Below, piece by piece: positions 52,894-63,036 of a DNA stretch of 64,000 nt; the stretch's first letter is position 1; each line of letters begins with the position of its first letter. A model generated the notes under the pieces. The model saw only the letters and a program-made list of their open reading frames with translations. It ran no database searches and was not told the DNA's origin. This DNA is from TMED23 sp964566055 (GTDB lineage: Bacteria; Pseudomonadota; Alphaproteobacteria; Rhodospirillales; UBA2165): NCBI GenBank assembly GCA_964566055.1, contig CAZMHI010000005.1, positions 1 to 64,000 of the forward strand, given 5' to 3'. A program made the translations under genes and the position numbers.

Positions 52894-54059
52894 TAAATCA
52901 GGCGTCCTCCCATATCTCGACCACCGAGATCACGCAACGCGTTTTCCTGACCCGGCCGTTCGCGGGTCAGCGCCAGCACCATACCGAGACCAATCGCCAA
53001 AGCCATCATTGATGAGCCTCCATAAGAGATAAACGGCAAGGTCATTCCTTTGGTTGGCATCAGGTTGAGCGTTGAGGCCATATTGATGATGGCTTGCAGC
53101 CCAAATTGAACCAGCAACCCGGCAACGGCGAGTTGAACGAACAGATCAGTTTCTTTAAAAGCGCGGCCAAATCCTCTCAGCACAACGAACAAAAACAGCG
53201 CCACAATCAGCAATGTCATGACGAGACCAAATTCTTCACCGGCGACAGCAAAAATAAAGTCAGCATGGGCATCCGGCAGCACCGCTTTAACATGACCTTC
53301 ACCCGGTCCCCGGCCAAACACACCGCCATTGCGAAAAGCTTCGAGCGACCGCATGACCTGATAGGCCTCGGAGCTTGCCGGATCGAAAAAGCGGTCGATG
53401 CGGCTTTGCACATGTTCAAAATTAAAATAGGCGGCAAATCCGCCGGAGATAAAAACAATGCCAATCGCCAATACCAGCAACATCGGCAGACCGGCTAGGA
53501 AAAACTGAACGCCCCAGACGACACTTACCAAAATTGCCATGCCGACATCCGGCTGCATCAGCAATAAAGCAACAACTGTCAAATACAGTCCGACCGCCAC
53601 CATATAGCCGGGAAAATCTTCTTTGAGCCGCCAGGCCGAAAACATCCAGGCGGCGATGATAGCGAAACTCGGTTTGACAAATTCGGATGGCTGGATAGAG
53701 AAACTGGCGAGAGTGACCCAGCGGGTGGCGCCTTTTACCTCGGTGCCGTTCACCAGCGTATAAATCATCAATAAAACTGCCAGCCCAAAACAGATGACGG
53801 CGAGTTGGCGCACACCACTGCGGTTCAACAATGACACCGCAAACATGACAATTAAGACGAAGGGCAGAACGATGAATTGGCGTTGAGCAAAGTAAAATGT
53901 ATCAAGCCCAATGCGTTCAGCAACCGCTGGGCTGGCGGCCAGAGCTAAAATCGCCCCCATCGCTAAAATCGCAATGATCGCTGCAATCATCCAGCGGTCA
54001 ACAGTCCACCACCAGCGGCCAAAGAGACTTTCATCAGAACGGGAGAAGGTCGAATTCAT
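52893..54059 (-). CDS. ftsW: Septal peptidoglycan glycosyltransferase FtsW
   Basis: A 388-residue SEDS-family membrane protein with about ten helices, which polymerises lipid II at the septum with FtsI. Typical motifs are GATRWVTLASFSIQPSEFVK near residue 110, LLMQPDVGMAILVSVVWGVQ near 165, GRGPGEGHVKAVLPDAHADF near 265 with the likely catalytic Asp region upstream, and FISYGGSSMMALAIGLGMVL near the C-terminus. It starts four bases inside the murD stop. Confidence 0.97.
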   Translation of the reverse strand: MNSTFSRSDESLFGRWWWTVDRWMIAAIIAILAMGAILALAASPAVAERIGLDTFYFAQRQFIVLPFVLIVMFAVSLLNRSGVRQLAVICFGLAVLLMIYTLVNGTEVKGATRWVTLASFSIQPSEFVKPSFAIIAAWMFSAWRLKEDFPGYMVAVGLYLTVVALLLMQPDVGMAILVSVVWGVQFFLAGLPMLLVLAIGIVFISGGFAAYFNFEHVQSRIDRFFDPASSEAYQVMRSLEAFRNGGVFGRGPGEGHVKAVLPDAHADFIFAVAGEEFGLVMTLLIVALFLFVVLRGFGRAFKETDLFVQLAVAGLLVQFGLQAIINMASTLNLMPTKGMTLPFISYGGSSMMALAIGLGMVLALTRERPGQENALRDLGGRDMGGRLI

Positions 54060-55438
54060 GCAGCACCTGCTTCCAGATTGGTGACAAGATCGCGGAAAGT
54101 GTCACCGCGTTGTTCAAAATCACTAAATTGATCGAAGGACGCACAGGCCGGCGACAATAGAACCGTCCCACCGCCTTCACTTTGCGCTGCTTGATGAGCA
54201 ACCTTCACTGCCGCTTCGAGATCGTCACATTGAACTGCTGGGACGTTAGAGCCGAGCAGTTCAGCTAGCTGGCCTTGCGCTTCTCCGATAAGATAAACCT
54301 GCTTGATCTGCGGCAACACTTGTTCAATGGAGCCGAGGTCATCTTCTTTAAATTGGCCACCGGCGATCCAATGAATATTTTGGTAGCACTGCAGTGCCTT
54401 AGCAGCGGCTTCGGTGTTGGTAGCCTTACTGTCATTAATATAGGTGACGCCATTGATCTCGCGGACCATTTCCTGGCGATGGGCGAGGCCCGCAAATGAC
54501 CTAATTGCTGTGGCGATTTCTTCAGGCTTAATGTCGGCAGCCCGAGCCGCCGCATAGGCCGCTGCCGCATTTTGCCAATTATGCCCACCCGGCAAAGTCG
54601 CTACCGAACGCATATCCATGATCGAGTTTTGCTGATTTTCGAGATCGTCAATTAGCATGCCGTCCTCGACATAGACGCCGCCAGGGGTTCTGGCGCTGCC
54701 CGAGATCGGCACAATGCCTTTACCGCCCCGGTCGAGCATCAATTCCAGGGAGATACCCCGGCAATGAGAATCTTCCATACCAATAATAGCTGGAGCAAAT
54801 TCTTTGGTACGCTCGAACAAAATTCGCTTGGCAGCAACATAACCATCGAGACCACCGTGACGATCCAAATGATCCGGTGAAATATTAAGCAGCACCGCAA
54901 CATCGAGACGAACCGAGGGAATACGCTCCAATTGATAAGATGACAGTTCCAGCACATAAGTGCCGTCTTCACCGAGTGGCGCCATATCCAAAGCTGGGAT
55001 ACCGTAATTTCCGCCGATCTCAACCGATCGCCCGGCAGCTTTTAATATATGCCCAATCAGCGCCGTCGTGGTTGACTTGCCATTGGTGCCGGAGATGCCG
55101 ACAAAACGAGCGGTAGCTACTTCCCGAGCTAAGAGGTCAACATCACAAATAATTTCGCAATCGGCGTCGCGGGCGCGGCTGGCGATTTCGTGGGGTTCCG
55201 GATATTGATCCGGAATGCCGGGGCTTAAAACCAAAGTCGTTAGCTGAGACCAGTCACTTTTATAAAGATCTGTAAGTTCGACACCTTCTGCCATCGCCTT
55301 GTTCCGGGTTGCTTCTTCATCATCCCAAGCCCAAACTTCGGCCCCTCCCGCAGCCAAAGCGCGGACGGCAGAGAGGCCGGAGCGGCCCAGTCCCAGCACA
55401 CCTACCGGCTTATTGGCAAAGGAAGTTACGTTGATCAC
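54056..55438 (-). CDS. murD: UDP-N-acetylmuramoyl-L-alanine--D-glutamate ligase
   Basis: A Mur ligase adding D-Glu to UDP-MurNAc-L-Ala. I start at GTG 55438 (VINVTSFANKPVGVLGLGRS), eight bases after the mraY stop, giving 460 residues; the open frame to 55504 overlaps mraY and is not family-like. Motifs: FVGISGTNGKSTTTALIGHI near residue 115, LELSSYQLERIPSVRLDVAV near 160, NISPDHLDRHGG and TYINDSKATNTEAAAKAL near 325. Overlaps ftsW by four bases. Confidence 0.95.
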   Translation of the reverse strand: MINVTSFANKPVGVLGLGRSGLSAVRALAAGGAEVWAWDDEEATRNKAMAEGVELTDLYKSDWSQLTTLVLSPGIPDQYPEPHEIASRARDADCEIICDVDLLAREVATARFVGISGTNGKSTTTALIGHILKAAGRSVEIGGNYGIPALDMAPLGEDGTYVLELSSYQLERIPSVRLDVAVLLNISPDHLDRHGGLDGYVAAKRILFERTKEFAPAIIGMEDSHCRGISLELMLDRGGKGIVPISGSARTPGGVYVEDGMLIDDLENQQNSIMDMRSVATLPGGHNWQNAAAAYAAARAADIKPEEIATAIRSFAGLAHRQEMVREINGVTYINDSKATNTEAAAKALQCYQNIHWIAGGQFKEDDLGSIEQVLPQIKQVYLIGEAQGQLAELLGSNVPAVQCDDLEAAVKVAHQAAQSEGGGTVLLSPACASFDQFSDFEQRGDTFRDLVTNLEAGAA

Positions 55439-55446
55439 TTGTCTCT

Positions 55447-56535
55447 CTACCTCAGTTTCAAAGTTGCCAGCCCGGCTATCGCCAGGATCACAGCAATGAT
55501 CCAAAAACGGATTACAATGGTCGGCTCAGCCCAGCCTTTTTTCTCAAAATGATGATGTAATGGCGCCATCGCAAAGACGCGTTTACCGGTCAGCTTAAAG
55601 GAAATGACTTGAACGATGACCGAAACAGTTTCCAACACGAACAAGCCGCCAACGATTGCCAGCACCAATTCATGCTTGGTAATGACGGCTACGGAACCCA
55701 ATGCACCGCCCATCGACAGCGAACCGGTATCACCCATAAAGACCATGGCCGGCGGCGCATTATACCAAAGAAAGCCGAGACCGGCACCGATGAGCGCCCC
55801 ACAGAAAATCGAAAGCTCACCTGCACCCGGCACATAGTTGAGCTGCAGATAATTTGAAAACACCGAGTTACCGATAACGTACGAGATTAAGGCAAAGACT
55901 CCGGTGGCGATCATCACCGGACCAATCGCCAAACCATCCAGACCATCGGTCAGGTTAACCGCATTGGAAGAGCCGACAATAACAAGGCAGGAAAAAGCGA
56001 CAAAAAACCAGCCAAGATCAATCAGCACGGTTTTGAAGAACGGAATGGAAAGCGATGTCGCCAAAGGTTCACGGGTTAGGCTCATGATATAAAGTGTTGC
56101 CGCCACGGCGATAAAAATCTGCAGCAGCATTTTGAGCTTACCTGGCAGCCCGCTGGAATTTTGCCTTGTGACTTTGATGTAATCATCGATAAAACCGATC
56201 ATGCCATAGCCGACCGTGACTCCAAGTGCTGCCCAAATATATCCGTTGCGGAGATCAGCCCATAGCAGCGTTGATATCACCAAGGCCAGCAGGATCATAA
56301 AGCCGCCCATTGTCGGTGTGCCCACTTTGGTAATCAAATGACCTTCCGGCCCGTCCTCACGGATCGGCTGGCCTTTTTTCTGATGGACTTTGAGCCATTT
56401 GATGATGATCGGCCCGCAAATAAAACTCACGATCAGCGCCGTCATCATCGCGCCGCCGGTTCTAAAGGTGATATAGCGAAACAGATTAAAAAAGGCGACT
56501 TGATCGGCAAATTGCGCAAGGGTGTTAAACAGCAT
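55447..56535 (-). CDS. mraY: Phospho-N-acetylmuramoyl-pentapeptide transferase
   Basis: A 362-residue membrane enzyme with about ten helices that makes lipid I on undecaprenyl phosphate. Family marks: GTPTMGGFMILLALVISTLL near residue 70, GFIDDYIKVTRQNSSGLPGK near 115 with the metal-binding Asp pair, SNAVNLTDGLDGLAIGPVMI near 190 and MAPLHHHFEKKGWAEPTIVI near 325 with the His cluster. The start overlaps the end of murF by 11 bases. Confidence 0.98.
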   Translation of the reverse strand: MLFNTLAQFADQVAFFNLFRYITFRTGGAMMTALIVSFICGPIIIKWLKVHQKKGQPIREDGPEGHLITKVGTPTMGGFMILLALVISTLLWADLRNGYIWAALGVTVGYGMIGFIDDYIKVTRQNSSGLPGKLKMLLQIFIAVAATLYIMSLTREPLATSLSIPFFKTVLIDLGWFFVAFSCLVIVGSSNAVNLTDGLDGLAIGPVMIATGVFALISYVIGNSVFSNYLQLNYVPGAGELSIFCGALIGAGLGFLWYNAPPAMVFMGDTGSLSMGGALGSVAVITKHELVLAIVGGLFVLETVSVIVQVISFKLTGKRVFAMAPLHHHFEKKGWAEPTIVIRFWIIAVILAIAGLATLKLR

Positions 56536-57961
56536 TCAGGATCTCCTTGCTTTCAATATTTTCTTTAAGTGCATCAACGACTAGGCCCATCAGAGATCCC
56601 GCCGAACCTTTGACCAGAACGACATCACCCGGCTGAAGTGCGTCGAGCAGAGGCTCAATGAGCGCTGCGGAATTATTGGTGCGAACGACACCTATTGTTT
56701 CCGGCAGAGCGTCACACAAATGTTTCATCTCCGGCCCTGCGGCATAGACAAGATCAACACCGGCAGCAACAACAGGTGTGACTAAGCCTTGATGAAGGTC
56801 TGCTGATTTATCACCAAGCTCCCGCATATCGCCAAGGGCTGCAATCCGGCGGCCTGAAGGCCCCAGCTCTGCTTGAGCCAGAACCTCCAGCGCCGCCGCG
56901 ATTGAAACCGGACTGGCGTTGTAGCTGTCATCGATAAGTTCAAAACTGCCATCACCAATAGAAAGGATATGCCGCTCACCCCGGCCTTTCGGTGGCTTAA
57001 TCTCGGCGAAGGCACGTGCGGCAGCAAAAACATCGGCGCCGACAGCCTCGACAGCCGCCAGTACAGCTAAGCTATTCATCACCCAGTGACGCCCAGGCAT
57101 CGTCAGCTGATAAGAAAAACGGTAACCATTAAACGAGGCTTCGACGGTTGAGCCATCGGACCGCAGCACAAAATCCAGCAGTTTATATTGCGCTTCATGA
57201 TGTACTCCAAAACCGATGACTTTTCCGGCACCTGCCGCTGAAGCGGCATCGGACAGCAAGTCAAAATAGGCGTTATCCCGGTTGAGGATGGCCGTACCGC
57301 CCTCCTCCAGGCCATTAAATATCTCAGCCTTGGCGCGGGCGATATCTTCGACCGATGAGAAAAACTCGATATGGGCGGGCTCTACCGTCGTTACAATGGC
57401 GACGATTGGCCTGACCATCTGTGATAACGGAGTTAATTCACCGGCATGGTTCATGCCTAGCTCAAACACGGCATATTCTGCACTTTGCGGCAAACGCGCC
57501 AGCGATAGCGGCACGCCAAAATGATTGTTAAAACTACCGCGGCTGTAGGAAGTCTCGCCCTGATCTGACAATAATTTCCCGAGCGCCTCTTTAACCCCGG
57601 TTTTACCGACACTGCCGGTGACTGCGATCACCTTGGCATCTGAGCGGTCACGTCCCGCCCGGCCCAGATCGTTGAGCGCCGCGAAGGTATCACTGACTTT
57701 CAGCAGCGGCGCCTCGGCGCCAGCCCCGTCAACGGCCTCGGCAACAATCGCCGCTGCCGCGCCATTTTCCAAAGCACTTTGAACATAATCATGGCCGTTA
57801 AAGTTTGGCCCTGAAATAGCGATAAAGAGGTCATCTTGCTCAACCGTCCGGCTATCAATGGAAACACCCGCAGCGCTCCAATCTGCTGCTGATATTCCAC
57901 CGGTTGCTTTGGCTGCGTCATTTGAGCGCCATAACGTGCTGGATTGCTGAAGGCCGGTCAT
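56525..57961 (-). CDS. murF: UDP-MurNAc-tripeptide--D-alanyl-D-alanine ligase
   Basis: A 478-residue Mur ligase adding the D-Ala-D-Ala dipeptide made by Ddl. The ATP loop VIAVTGSVGKTGVKEALGKL lies near residue 115, YAVFELGMNHAGELTPLSQM near 165, the magnesium region TTVEPAHIEFFSSVEDIARA near 190 and IDDSYNASPVSIAAALEVLA near 340. It overlaps murE by four and mraY by 11 bases. Confidence 0.97.
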   Translation of the reverse strand: MTGLQQSSTLWRSNDAAKATGGISAADWSAAGVSIDSRTVEQDDLFIAISGPNFNGHDYVQSALENGAAAAIVAEAVDGAGAEAPLLKVSDTFAALNDLGRAGRDRSDAKVIAVTGSVGKTGVKEALGKLLSDQGETSYSRGSFNNHFGVPLSLARLPQSAEYAVFELGMNHAGELTPLSQMVRPIVAIVTTVEPAHIEFFSSVEDIARAKAEIFNGLEEGGTAILNRDNAYFDLLSDAASAAGAGKVIGFGVHHEAQYKLLDFVLRSDGSTVEASFNGYRFSYQLTMPGRHWVMNSLAVLAAVEAVGADVFAAARAFAEIKPPKGRGERHILSIGDGSFELIDDSYNASPVSIAAALEVLAQAELGPSGRRIAALGDMRELGDKSADLHQGLVTPVVAAGVDLVYAAGPEMKHLCDALPETIGVVRTNNSAALIEPLLDALQPGDVVLVKGSAGSLMGLVVDALKENIESKEILNAV

Positions 57962-59439
57962 GCACTACCTCCTGCAACAGCTTGTTTGGCAATCTCAACA
58001 TCATCAAATGGCAGCACGTCATCGCCGATGATCTGGCCCTGCTCATGCCCTTTACCGGCAATGACCAATAGATCACCGTCATTGAGTCCGTCAACAGCGG
58101 TAAAAATCGCTTCCTTACGGTCACCAATTTCCAAGGCGTCTGGACAGGCTGTCATAATCTCCGCCCGAATGGGAGCAGCGTCTTCGGTCCGGGGATTGTC
58201 ATCGGTGACAATCACTTCATCGGCGAAGCGGGTAGCAATTGCGCCCATTTCCGGACGCTTGCCTTTATCCCGGTCGCCGCCGCAGCCGAACACGACTTTC
58301 AGTTTTTTAGCGGTATGAGGCCTTAGCGCCGTTAAAACATGCTTGAGCGCATCCGGTGTGTGAGCGTAATCAACATAAATACCGGCGCCACTACCGTGAC
58401 GGGCCGCAAGTTCAAGCCTCCCCCGCACACCGGCAAGTTTTCCAAGCGCAGCTACGGCCTGAGCTTGATCAGCGCCATCGGCGATAACGATACCTAAAGC
58501 ACAGAGCGCGTTCATGCTCTGGAAACCGCCAATCAACGGCAAGGTTAGCTCGACATCTTTACCCAGCACCTTCAGTGACAAGCGCTGGCCATCCGCTAAC
58601 GGCTCAATATTTTTGAGCCTGATGTCGCCGGCCTCAATTCCATAACTTAAAATCTTAATCCGGCGTTTTTCCAAGGCTGCAGCAAGAGCTTCGCTTTTTG
58701 CATCATCGGCATTAATAATAGCAACACCATCGCTGTCCAACACCTCGGTGAACAATCGCAATTTGGCGCCAAAGTAGTCTTCCATACTTGCATGATAATC
58801 AAGATGATCACGGCTGAGATTGGTGAAAGCGGCAATTTTTATTTCAACACCATCTAAGCGAAATTGATCAAGTCCGTGACTGGACGCTTCTAGGGCGACA
58901 TGACTGACACCATTCTCAACTAGGTCTCTAAGCGTCTTATGAAGATCAGCCGGATCAGGCGTGGTTAGGCTGCCGCTCTCCTCGCGACCCGGGGCGATCA
59001 GACCCAGCGTGCCAAAACTAGCCGCTGGCTGACCACAAGCCTGCCAGAGCTGGCGGGCAAATTCAGCAACCGAGGATTTACCATTGGTGCCGGTTACAGC
59101 GACAACATGATCGGGTTGGGGTTGATAAAACCGGCCCACCATTTTTGCATAGCGACGGCGTGGGTTGCGGTCCGGTACGAGACTGATGTCAGCATCTATA
59201 TCACCGGCAAGACCCTCCTGATAGCTTTCAAGCGAGACCAAAAGGGCCGTCGCACCGGCGGCAATTGCCTCCGGAATAAATTTGGCACCGTCAATCTGGA
59301 CGCCGGAAAGGGCCGCGAACAAAAAGCCCGGTCCTACCTGACGCGAATCAGCGGTTATTCCCAAAATGTCAGTATCTACAAAATCTCTGCCTGACATACT
59401 TTTCCATTCATATCCCACCAATAAATCTGCTAATCGCAA
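57958..59439 (-). CDS. murE: UDP-MurNAc-tripeptide synthetase (meso-DAP adding)
   Basis: A 493-residue Mur ligase adding the third stem residue. The ATP loop reads VVAVTGTNGKSSVAEFARQL near residue 112, followed by LEASSHGLDQFRLDGVEIKI, NLSRDHLDYHASMEDYFGAK and the C-terminal VTDDNPRTEDAAPIRAEIM. The DNPR motif is the marker for meso-diaminopimelate rather than lysine, so the peptidoglycan is of the usual Gram-negative type. It lies 30 bases after ftsI and overlaps murF by four. Confidence 0.98.
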   Translation of the reverse strand: MRLADLLVGYEWKSMSGRDFVDTDILGITADSRQVGPGFLFAALSGVQIDGAKFIPEAIAAGATALLVSLESYQEGLAGDIDADISLVPDRNPRRRYAKMVGRFYQPQPDHVVAVTGTNGKSSVAEFARQLWQACGQPAASFGTLGLIAPGREESGSLTTPDPADLHKTLRDLVENGVSHVALEASSHGLDQFRLDGVEIKIAAFTNLSRDHLDYHASMEDYFGAKLRLFTEVLDSDGVAIINADDAKSEALAAALEKRRIKILSYGIEAGDIRLKNIEPLADGQRLSLKVLGKDVELTLPLIGGFQSMNALCALGIVIADGADQAQAVAALGKLAGVRGRLELAARHGSGAGIYVDYAHTPDALKHVLTALRPHTAKKLKVVFGCGGDRDKGKRPEMGAIATRFADEVIVTDDNPRTEDAAPIRAEIMTACPDALEIGDRKEAIFTAVDGLNDGDLLVIAGKGHEQGQIIGDDVLPFDDVEIAKQAVAGGSA

Positions 59440-59469
59440 TGGGTTTCCCTCATTTAGATCCCCACGACG

Positions 59470-61230
59470 TCAGCGTCTTGTTGCTCTGGCCGCGATGAAA
59501 AGATCATCCCCCGGCTTCGGCAGTTTTTCTGCAAGTTGCGATGGCTTAAGCCCTAACAGAGGCGCCATCCTTTTAACCACGCGCGCAACCACTGGGGCGG
59601 CCACCCAACCGCCCGTCGCATAGCCATGCGTCCGTTGTGTTCCTTTCGGCTCATCCAACAGCGCCAAAATTACATAGCGCGGTTTATTCATCGGGAAGGC
59701 CGCGACAAAAGACGAGATCACCCGGCGGTCACCATAACCACCACGCGGGCCCGGTTTATCTGCTGTGCCGGTCTTGCCACCAATCAAATAGCCCGGCACA
59801 TCAGCATTCCGGCCAGTGCCGTTACGCACAACCAAGCGCATCAGCCCACGCATTTTTTTTGATGTAGACTTAGAGAGAACTCTTGAGCCAACCGCTTGCT
59901 GGCCGTTTGAAAACTTGATCATCCTAGGATTATAGAGATTGCCGCCATTAACCAGGGCAGCAATACCGGCAACCAATTGGATCGGACTAACTGCAATGCC
60001 ATGGCCATAGGAAATTGTCATGGTGTTGATCTCGCGCCAGCGATCGGGCGTCAGGGGAGAACCAATTTCCGGCAGTTCAATCGCTGCCGGTTTCAGCATG
60101 CCAAAACGTTTGAGGTATTTTTTTTGACCCGCCGTGCCGACCTCAAGCGCCATTTTAGCGGCGCCGATATTGGAAGAATAGACAATGATCTCCGGCACTG
60201 AAAGCCAGCGGTTCTTGGCGTGATAATCAGATATTAGAAAACGGGAAACTTTAATTGGCTTAGTCGCATCATAACGATCCCTGAGGCGCGCCGCACCGGT
60301 ATCTAGCGCCATGGCGGCTGTGAACAACTTGAAGGTCGAGCCCATTTCATAGACGCCTTTGGTAACCCGGTTGAAGCCGGCAATACCAGCAGCCGTCACC
60401 GGCTTATTAGGATTAAAGTCAGGCAACGAAATCATCGCCCGCACTTCGCCATTGGTCGCATCCATGACCACACCGGCTGCACCTATAGCCCGAAACTCCG
60501 CCATCGATTTCAATAGTTCTTCACGCAGGATCGATTGCACGCGAATGTCCAGCGACAAGGTGATCGGCTCATCGGAGCCGCGCAGGGATTTATCAAAATA
60601 TCCCTCGATACCGGACAAGCCTTGGCCATCAATATTTGTGAGACCCAAAGCATGGGCAACGATGCGGCCATGCGGATAAACCCGCCGTTCCGTACGCTGA
60701 AAATAGAGGCCGGGAATGCCCAGGGCATTAACCGCGAACTGGGTCTTTGGCGTGAGATTTCGCTGCAACCAGACAAAGGTTTTTTTCGCAGCTAGTTTCG
60801 ACTGGATTTTGGACCGGTCCAAATTGGGGAAAACCCGGGACAATTTCCGCGCTGCTTCTTTGGGATCAAGGATGTGCTGCGGGTTGGCATAGAGCGAGGC
60901 AGTCGGCAAACTTGTTGCCAGCAAAATACCATTGCGATCCGTTATATCAGAACGCACCTTGCGCATTTTCGAAGTTGCCGCAATCCGATTGTTGCGGGCT
61001 TCTTCTCCAGCTTGATCAACCAGAGCCAATTCGACCAATCGTCCGGCGATCACAGCAAAGGCCAGCGTGAATAGTGCACCAGTTACCAGCAGACGATTAC
61101 GCCCGATCTCCAGGGCCTGGCGGCGGATGCCTTCGAATTTAATGTGGGTCGGAATTTCAGAGGCGGTCTCCTTTACCGAAACATTGGATTCGGGCGGACT
61201 AAAGGGGTGACGGAGACGTTCGAAATTCAC
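59470..61230 (-). CDS. ftsI: Septal transpeptidase FtsI (PBP3)
   Basis: A 586-residue class B penicillin-binding protein that cross-links septal peptidoglycan. After a short cytoplasmic head comes one membrane segment (LLVTGALFTLAFAVIAGRLV, ~43-62), the pedestal domain with RSDITDRNGILLATSLPTAS, and the transpeptidase with the active Ser in MGSTFKLFTAAMAL, the SxN motif YSSNIGAAKMA and the KTG motif IGGKTGTADKPGPRGG. It shares four bases with ftsL upstream. Confidence 0.98.
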   Translation of the reverse strand: MNFERLRHPFSPPESNVSVKETASEIPTHIKFEGIRRQALEIGRNRLLVTGALFTLAFAVIAGRLVELALVDQAGEEARNNRIAATSKMRKVRSDITDRNGILLATSLPTASLYANPQHILDPKEAARKLSRVFPNLDRSKIQSKLAAKKTFVWLQRNLTPKTQFAVNALGIPGLYFQRTERRVYPHGRIVAHALGLTNIDGQGLSGIEGYFDKSLRGSDEPITLSLDIRVQSILREELLKSMAEFRAIGAAGVVMDATNGEVRAMISLPDFNPNKPVTAAGIAGFNRVTKGVYEMGSTFKLFTAAMALDTGAARLRDRYDATKPIKVSRFLISDYHAKNRWLSVPEIIVYSSNIGAAKMALEVGTAGQKKYLKRFGMLKPAAIELPEIGSPLTPDRWREINTMTISYGHGIAVSPIQLVAGIAALVNGGNLYNPRMIKFSNGQQAVGSRVLSKSTSKKMRGLMRLVVRNGTGRNADVPGYLIGGKTGTADKPGPRGGYGDRRVISSFVAAFPMNKPRYVILALLDEPKGTQRTHGYATGGWVAAPVVARVVKRMAPLLGLKPSQLAEKLPKPGDDLFIAARATRR

Positions 61231-61568
61231 CGGCGTGACCCCCTTTTGTTAGATTTGTTAGAAATCTTATCGGCTGAAATCGCCTGTTCATCACCGTCTT
61301 GTCCGGATAACTCCTCCACGGATTTAATTTGCATCGGCTGAGTAGGCTTCATTTCAAGATAGCGCGATGCCAAATCCTTGATCCGGGCAACATCGTTCAA
61401 ATGACTCCATTCGGCCTTGAGGACGTGGATGCCTTCCTGATCAGCGACGATGGCTTTATTGAGAATATTCAGCTCTTCCTCAAGATCGGTAACCTCATAT
61501 TTCAAAAAGAACAGCGCAACGCTCATTATGGCTGCGAGTAGAAGTGTGAGTACTGTGGTCTGCCGCAT
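61227..61568 (-). CDS. ftsL: Cell division protein FtsL
   Basis: A 113-residue bitopic divisome protein. The N-terminal membrane helix (VLTLLLAAIMSVALFFLKYE, residues 6-25) is followed by a leucine-zipper-like coiled coil (VTDLEEELNILNKAIVADQE) and a short conserved LKAEWSHLNDVARIKDLASR. The C-terminus is basic. The identification rests on size, topology and place between rsmH and ftsI, since FtsL sequences vary. It overlaps ftsI by four bases. Confidence 0.92.
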   Translation of the reverse strand: MRQTTVLTLLLAAIMSVALFFLKYEVTDLEEELNILNKAIVADQEGIHVLKAEWSHLNDVARIKDLASRYLEMKPTQPMQIKSVEELSGQDGDEQAISADKISNKSNKRGSRR

Positions 61569-61582
61569 GCTCCTCTTCTCCT

Positions 61583-62557
61583 CTATTCACCCAAAGTATC
61601 TGGCCAAGCAGGTGCATCACTGCGCTCAGCCACTCGAAGCCGGGCGGAACGTGCCCGGGGATTTTCAGCAGCTTCATCCTTTCCAGGTTTAATGGCGCCG
61701 CGCTTCACCAAAGTGAAGCTCGGGACCGGCGCCGTGTCGGGGTTATCGGGCAAATGGCGGGAACCGCGCCCGATCGCCCCACCATGTTCATGGAGGAAGG
61801 ATTTCACTTTACGGTCTTCCAGCGAGTGGAAGGAAACAACGGCCAAGCGGCCGCCGGGACTGAGAATTTTTTCCGCCCCTACCAAGCCGCGTTCAAGCTC
61901 ACCGAGCTCGTCATTGACTTGAATACGTAGCGCCATGAAAGTCCGGGTGGCAGGATCGATGCCATCTTTGGACCGGCGCACAATGCTATGGATAATTTCA
62001 ACCAATTGAGTGGTCGATAAAATCGGATCAGTTTCTCTGGCGGCGACAATGGCGCGGGCAATTTTCCGCGCATAACGTTCTTCGCCGTAGTGATAAATTA
62101 CATCGGCAATTTCTTCTTCGGGCGCTTGGTTGACAAAATCGGCTGCGGTGGGGCCATCGCCCCCCATGCGCATATCAAGGGGGCCATCAAAGCGGAAGGA
62201 AAAGCCGCGTATTGGATCATCGATTTGCGGCGAAGACACACCGAGATCAAGCGTCACGCCATCGACTTGAGCAACTCCAGCCTCGGCCATCAAACTCGCC
62301 ATATCGCCAAAGCAGCCCTCCAGCACGGTGAGGCGGCCATCATATTTATCGCTCAGTTCAGCGCCAAAGGTAATCGCCGCGGGATCGCGATCAATGCCAA
62401 AGACTTGCGTCGCGGCGGCTTCTAAAATGGCCCGGCTGTAACCGCCTCGGCCAAAAGTGCCATCGACATAGATGCCGCCGTCACGCGGTTTAAGCGCAGC
62501 GACAACTTCCTGCATCATGACGGGAATATGTCCGGTGTCAGGTGCAGCGGCAGTCAT
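61583..62557 (-). CDS. rsmH: 16S rRNA (cytosine(1402)-N(4))-methyltransferase
   Basis: A 324-residue SAM-dependent enzyme that methylates N4 of C1402 in the ribosomal P site. Motifs are HIPVMMQEVVAALKPRDGGI, YVDGTFGRGGYSRAILEAAA, LDLGVSSPQIDDPIRGFSFR and FDGPLDMRM, then AVVSFHSLEDRKVKSFLHEH near residue 240 and a basic tail with NPRARSARLRVAER. It is the second gene of the dcw cluster (older name mraW) and overlaps mraZ by four bases. Confidence 0.98.
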   Translation of the reverse strand: MTAAAPDTGHIPVMMQEVVAALKPRDGGIYVDGTFGRGGYSRAILEAAATQVFGIDRDPAAITFGAELSDKYDGRLTVLEGCFGDMASLMAEAGVAQVDGVTLDLGVSSPQIDDPIRGFSFRFDGPLDMRMGGDGPTAADFVNQAPEEEIADVIYHYGEERYARKIARAIVAARETDPILSTTQLVEIIHSIVRRSKDGIDPATRTFMALRIQVNDELGELERGLVGAEKILSPGGRLAVVSFHSLEDRKVKSFLHEHGGAIGRGSRHLPDNPDTAPVPSFTLVKRGAIKPGKDEAAENPRARSARLRVAERSDAPAWPDTLGE

Positions 62558-63036
62558 GAACCATCCCCCTCATCGGAGCGAAGACGAAGTGTCGCACCCC
62601 TCGACCGGGCGCGTTCAAAGGCTTCGGCATTGTGGGTTTCGTAAGCGGCGGGTTGCCAAATTTGAAACCGGGTGCCACGGCCAACAAAAACGGCTTCAGA
62701 GGATAGGCCGGCATAGTCAATAAGCTCTTCCGGGAATTGGACCCGGCCTTCAGTGTCGTAAGCCAGCTGATGAGAATTTTCCAGCAAGGTCGTGGCGAGG
62801 TCATCCTGCTCATCGGAAAACAACTCAAGATCATCAAGACTTTCAATAACACGTTTGATAAACGCTTCACCGCAACCTTCAATGGCGGGATATTTGAAGG
62901 AACGATATACATAGATACCGGAGAAATCAGTTTTCTTGGCGGCGGGCAAGGAAAGGGCGTCGCGAAACGGTTTAGGTACCGATACACGCCCCTTTTTATC
63001 AATCTTATTGATATGCCTGCCGATTAACGCAGCCAT
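62554..63036 (-). CDS. mraZ: Transcriptional regulator MraZ
   Basis: The first gene of the dcw cluster and a DNA-binding regulator of it; the known family represses its own operon by binding TGGG-type repeats. I start at ATG 63036 (MAALIGRHINKIDKKGRVSV), placed after GAGGCGGGA, giving 160 residues; the frame opens at a TTG six codons upstream. Two tandem AbrB-like halves are visible: GRHINKIDKKGRVSVPKPFR and, near residue 80, YDTEGRVQFPEELIDYAGLS. The operator-like array lies 130-194 bases upstream of the start. Confidence 0.95.
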   Translation of the reverse strand: MAALIGRHINKIDKKGRVSVPKPFRDALSLPAAKKTDFSGIYVYRSFKYPAIEGCGEAFIKRVIESLDDLELFSDEQDDLATTLLENSHQLAYDTEGRVQFPEELIDYAGLSSEAVFVGRGTRFQIWQPAAYETHNAEAFERARSRGATLRLRSDEGDGS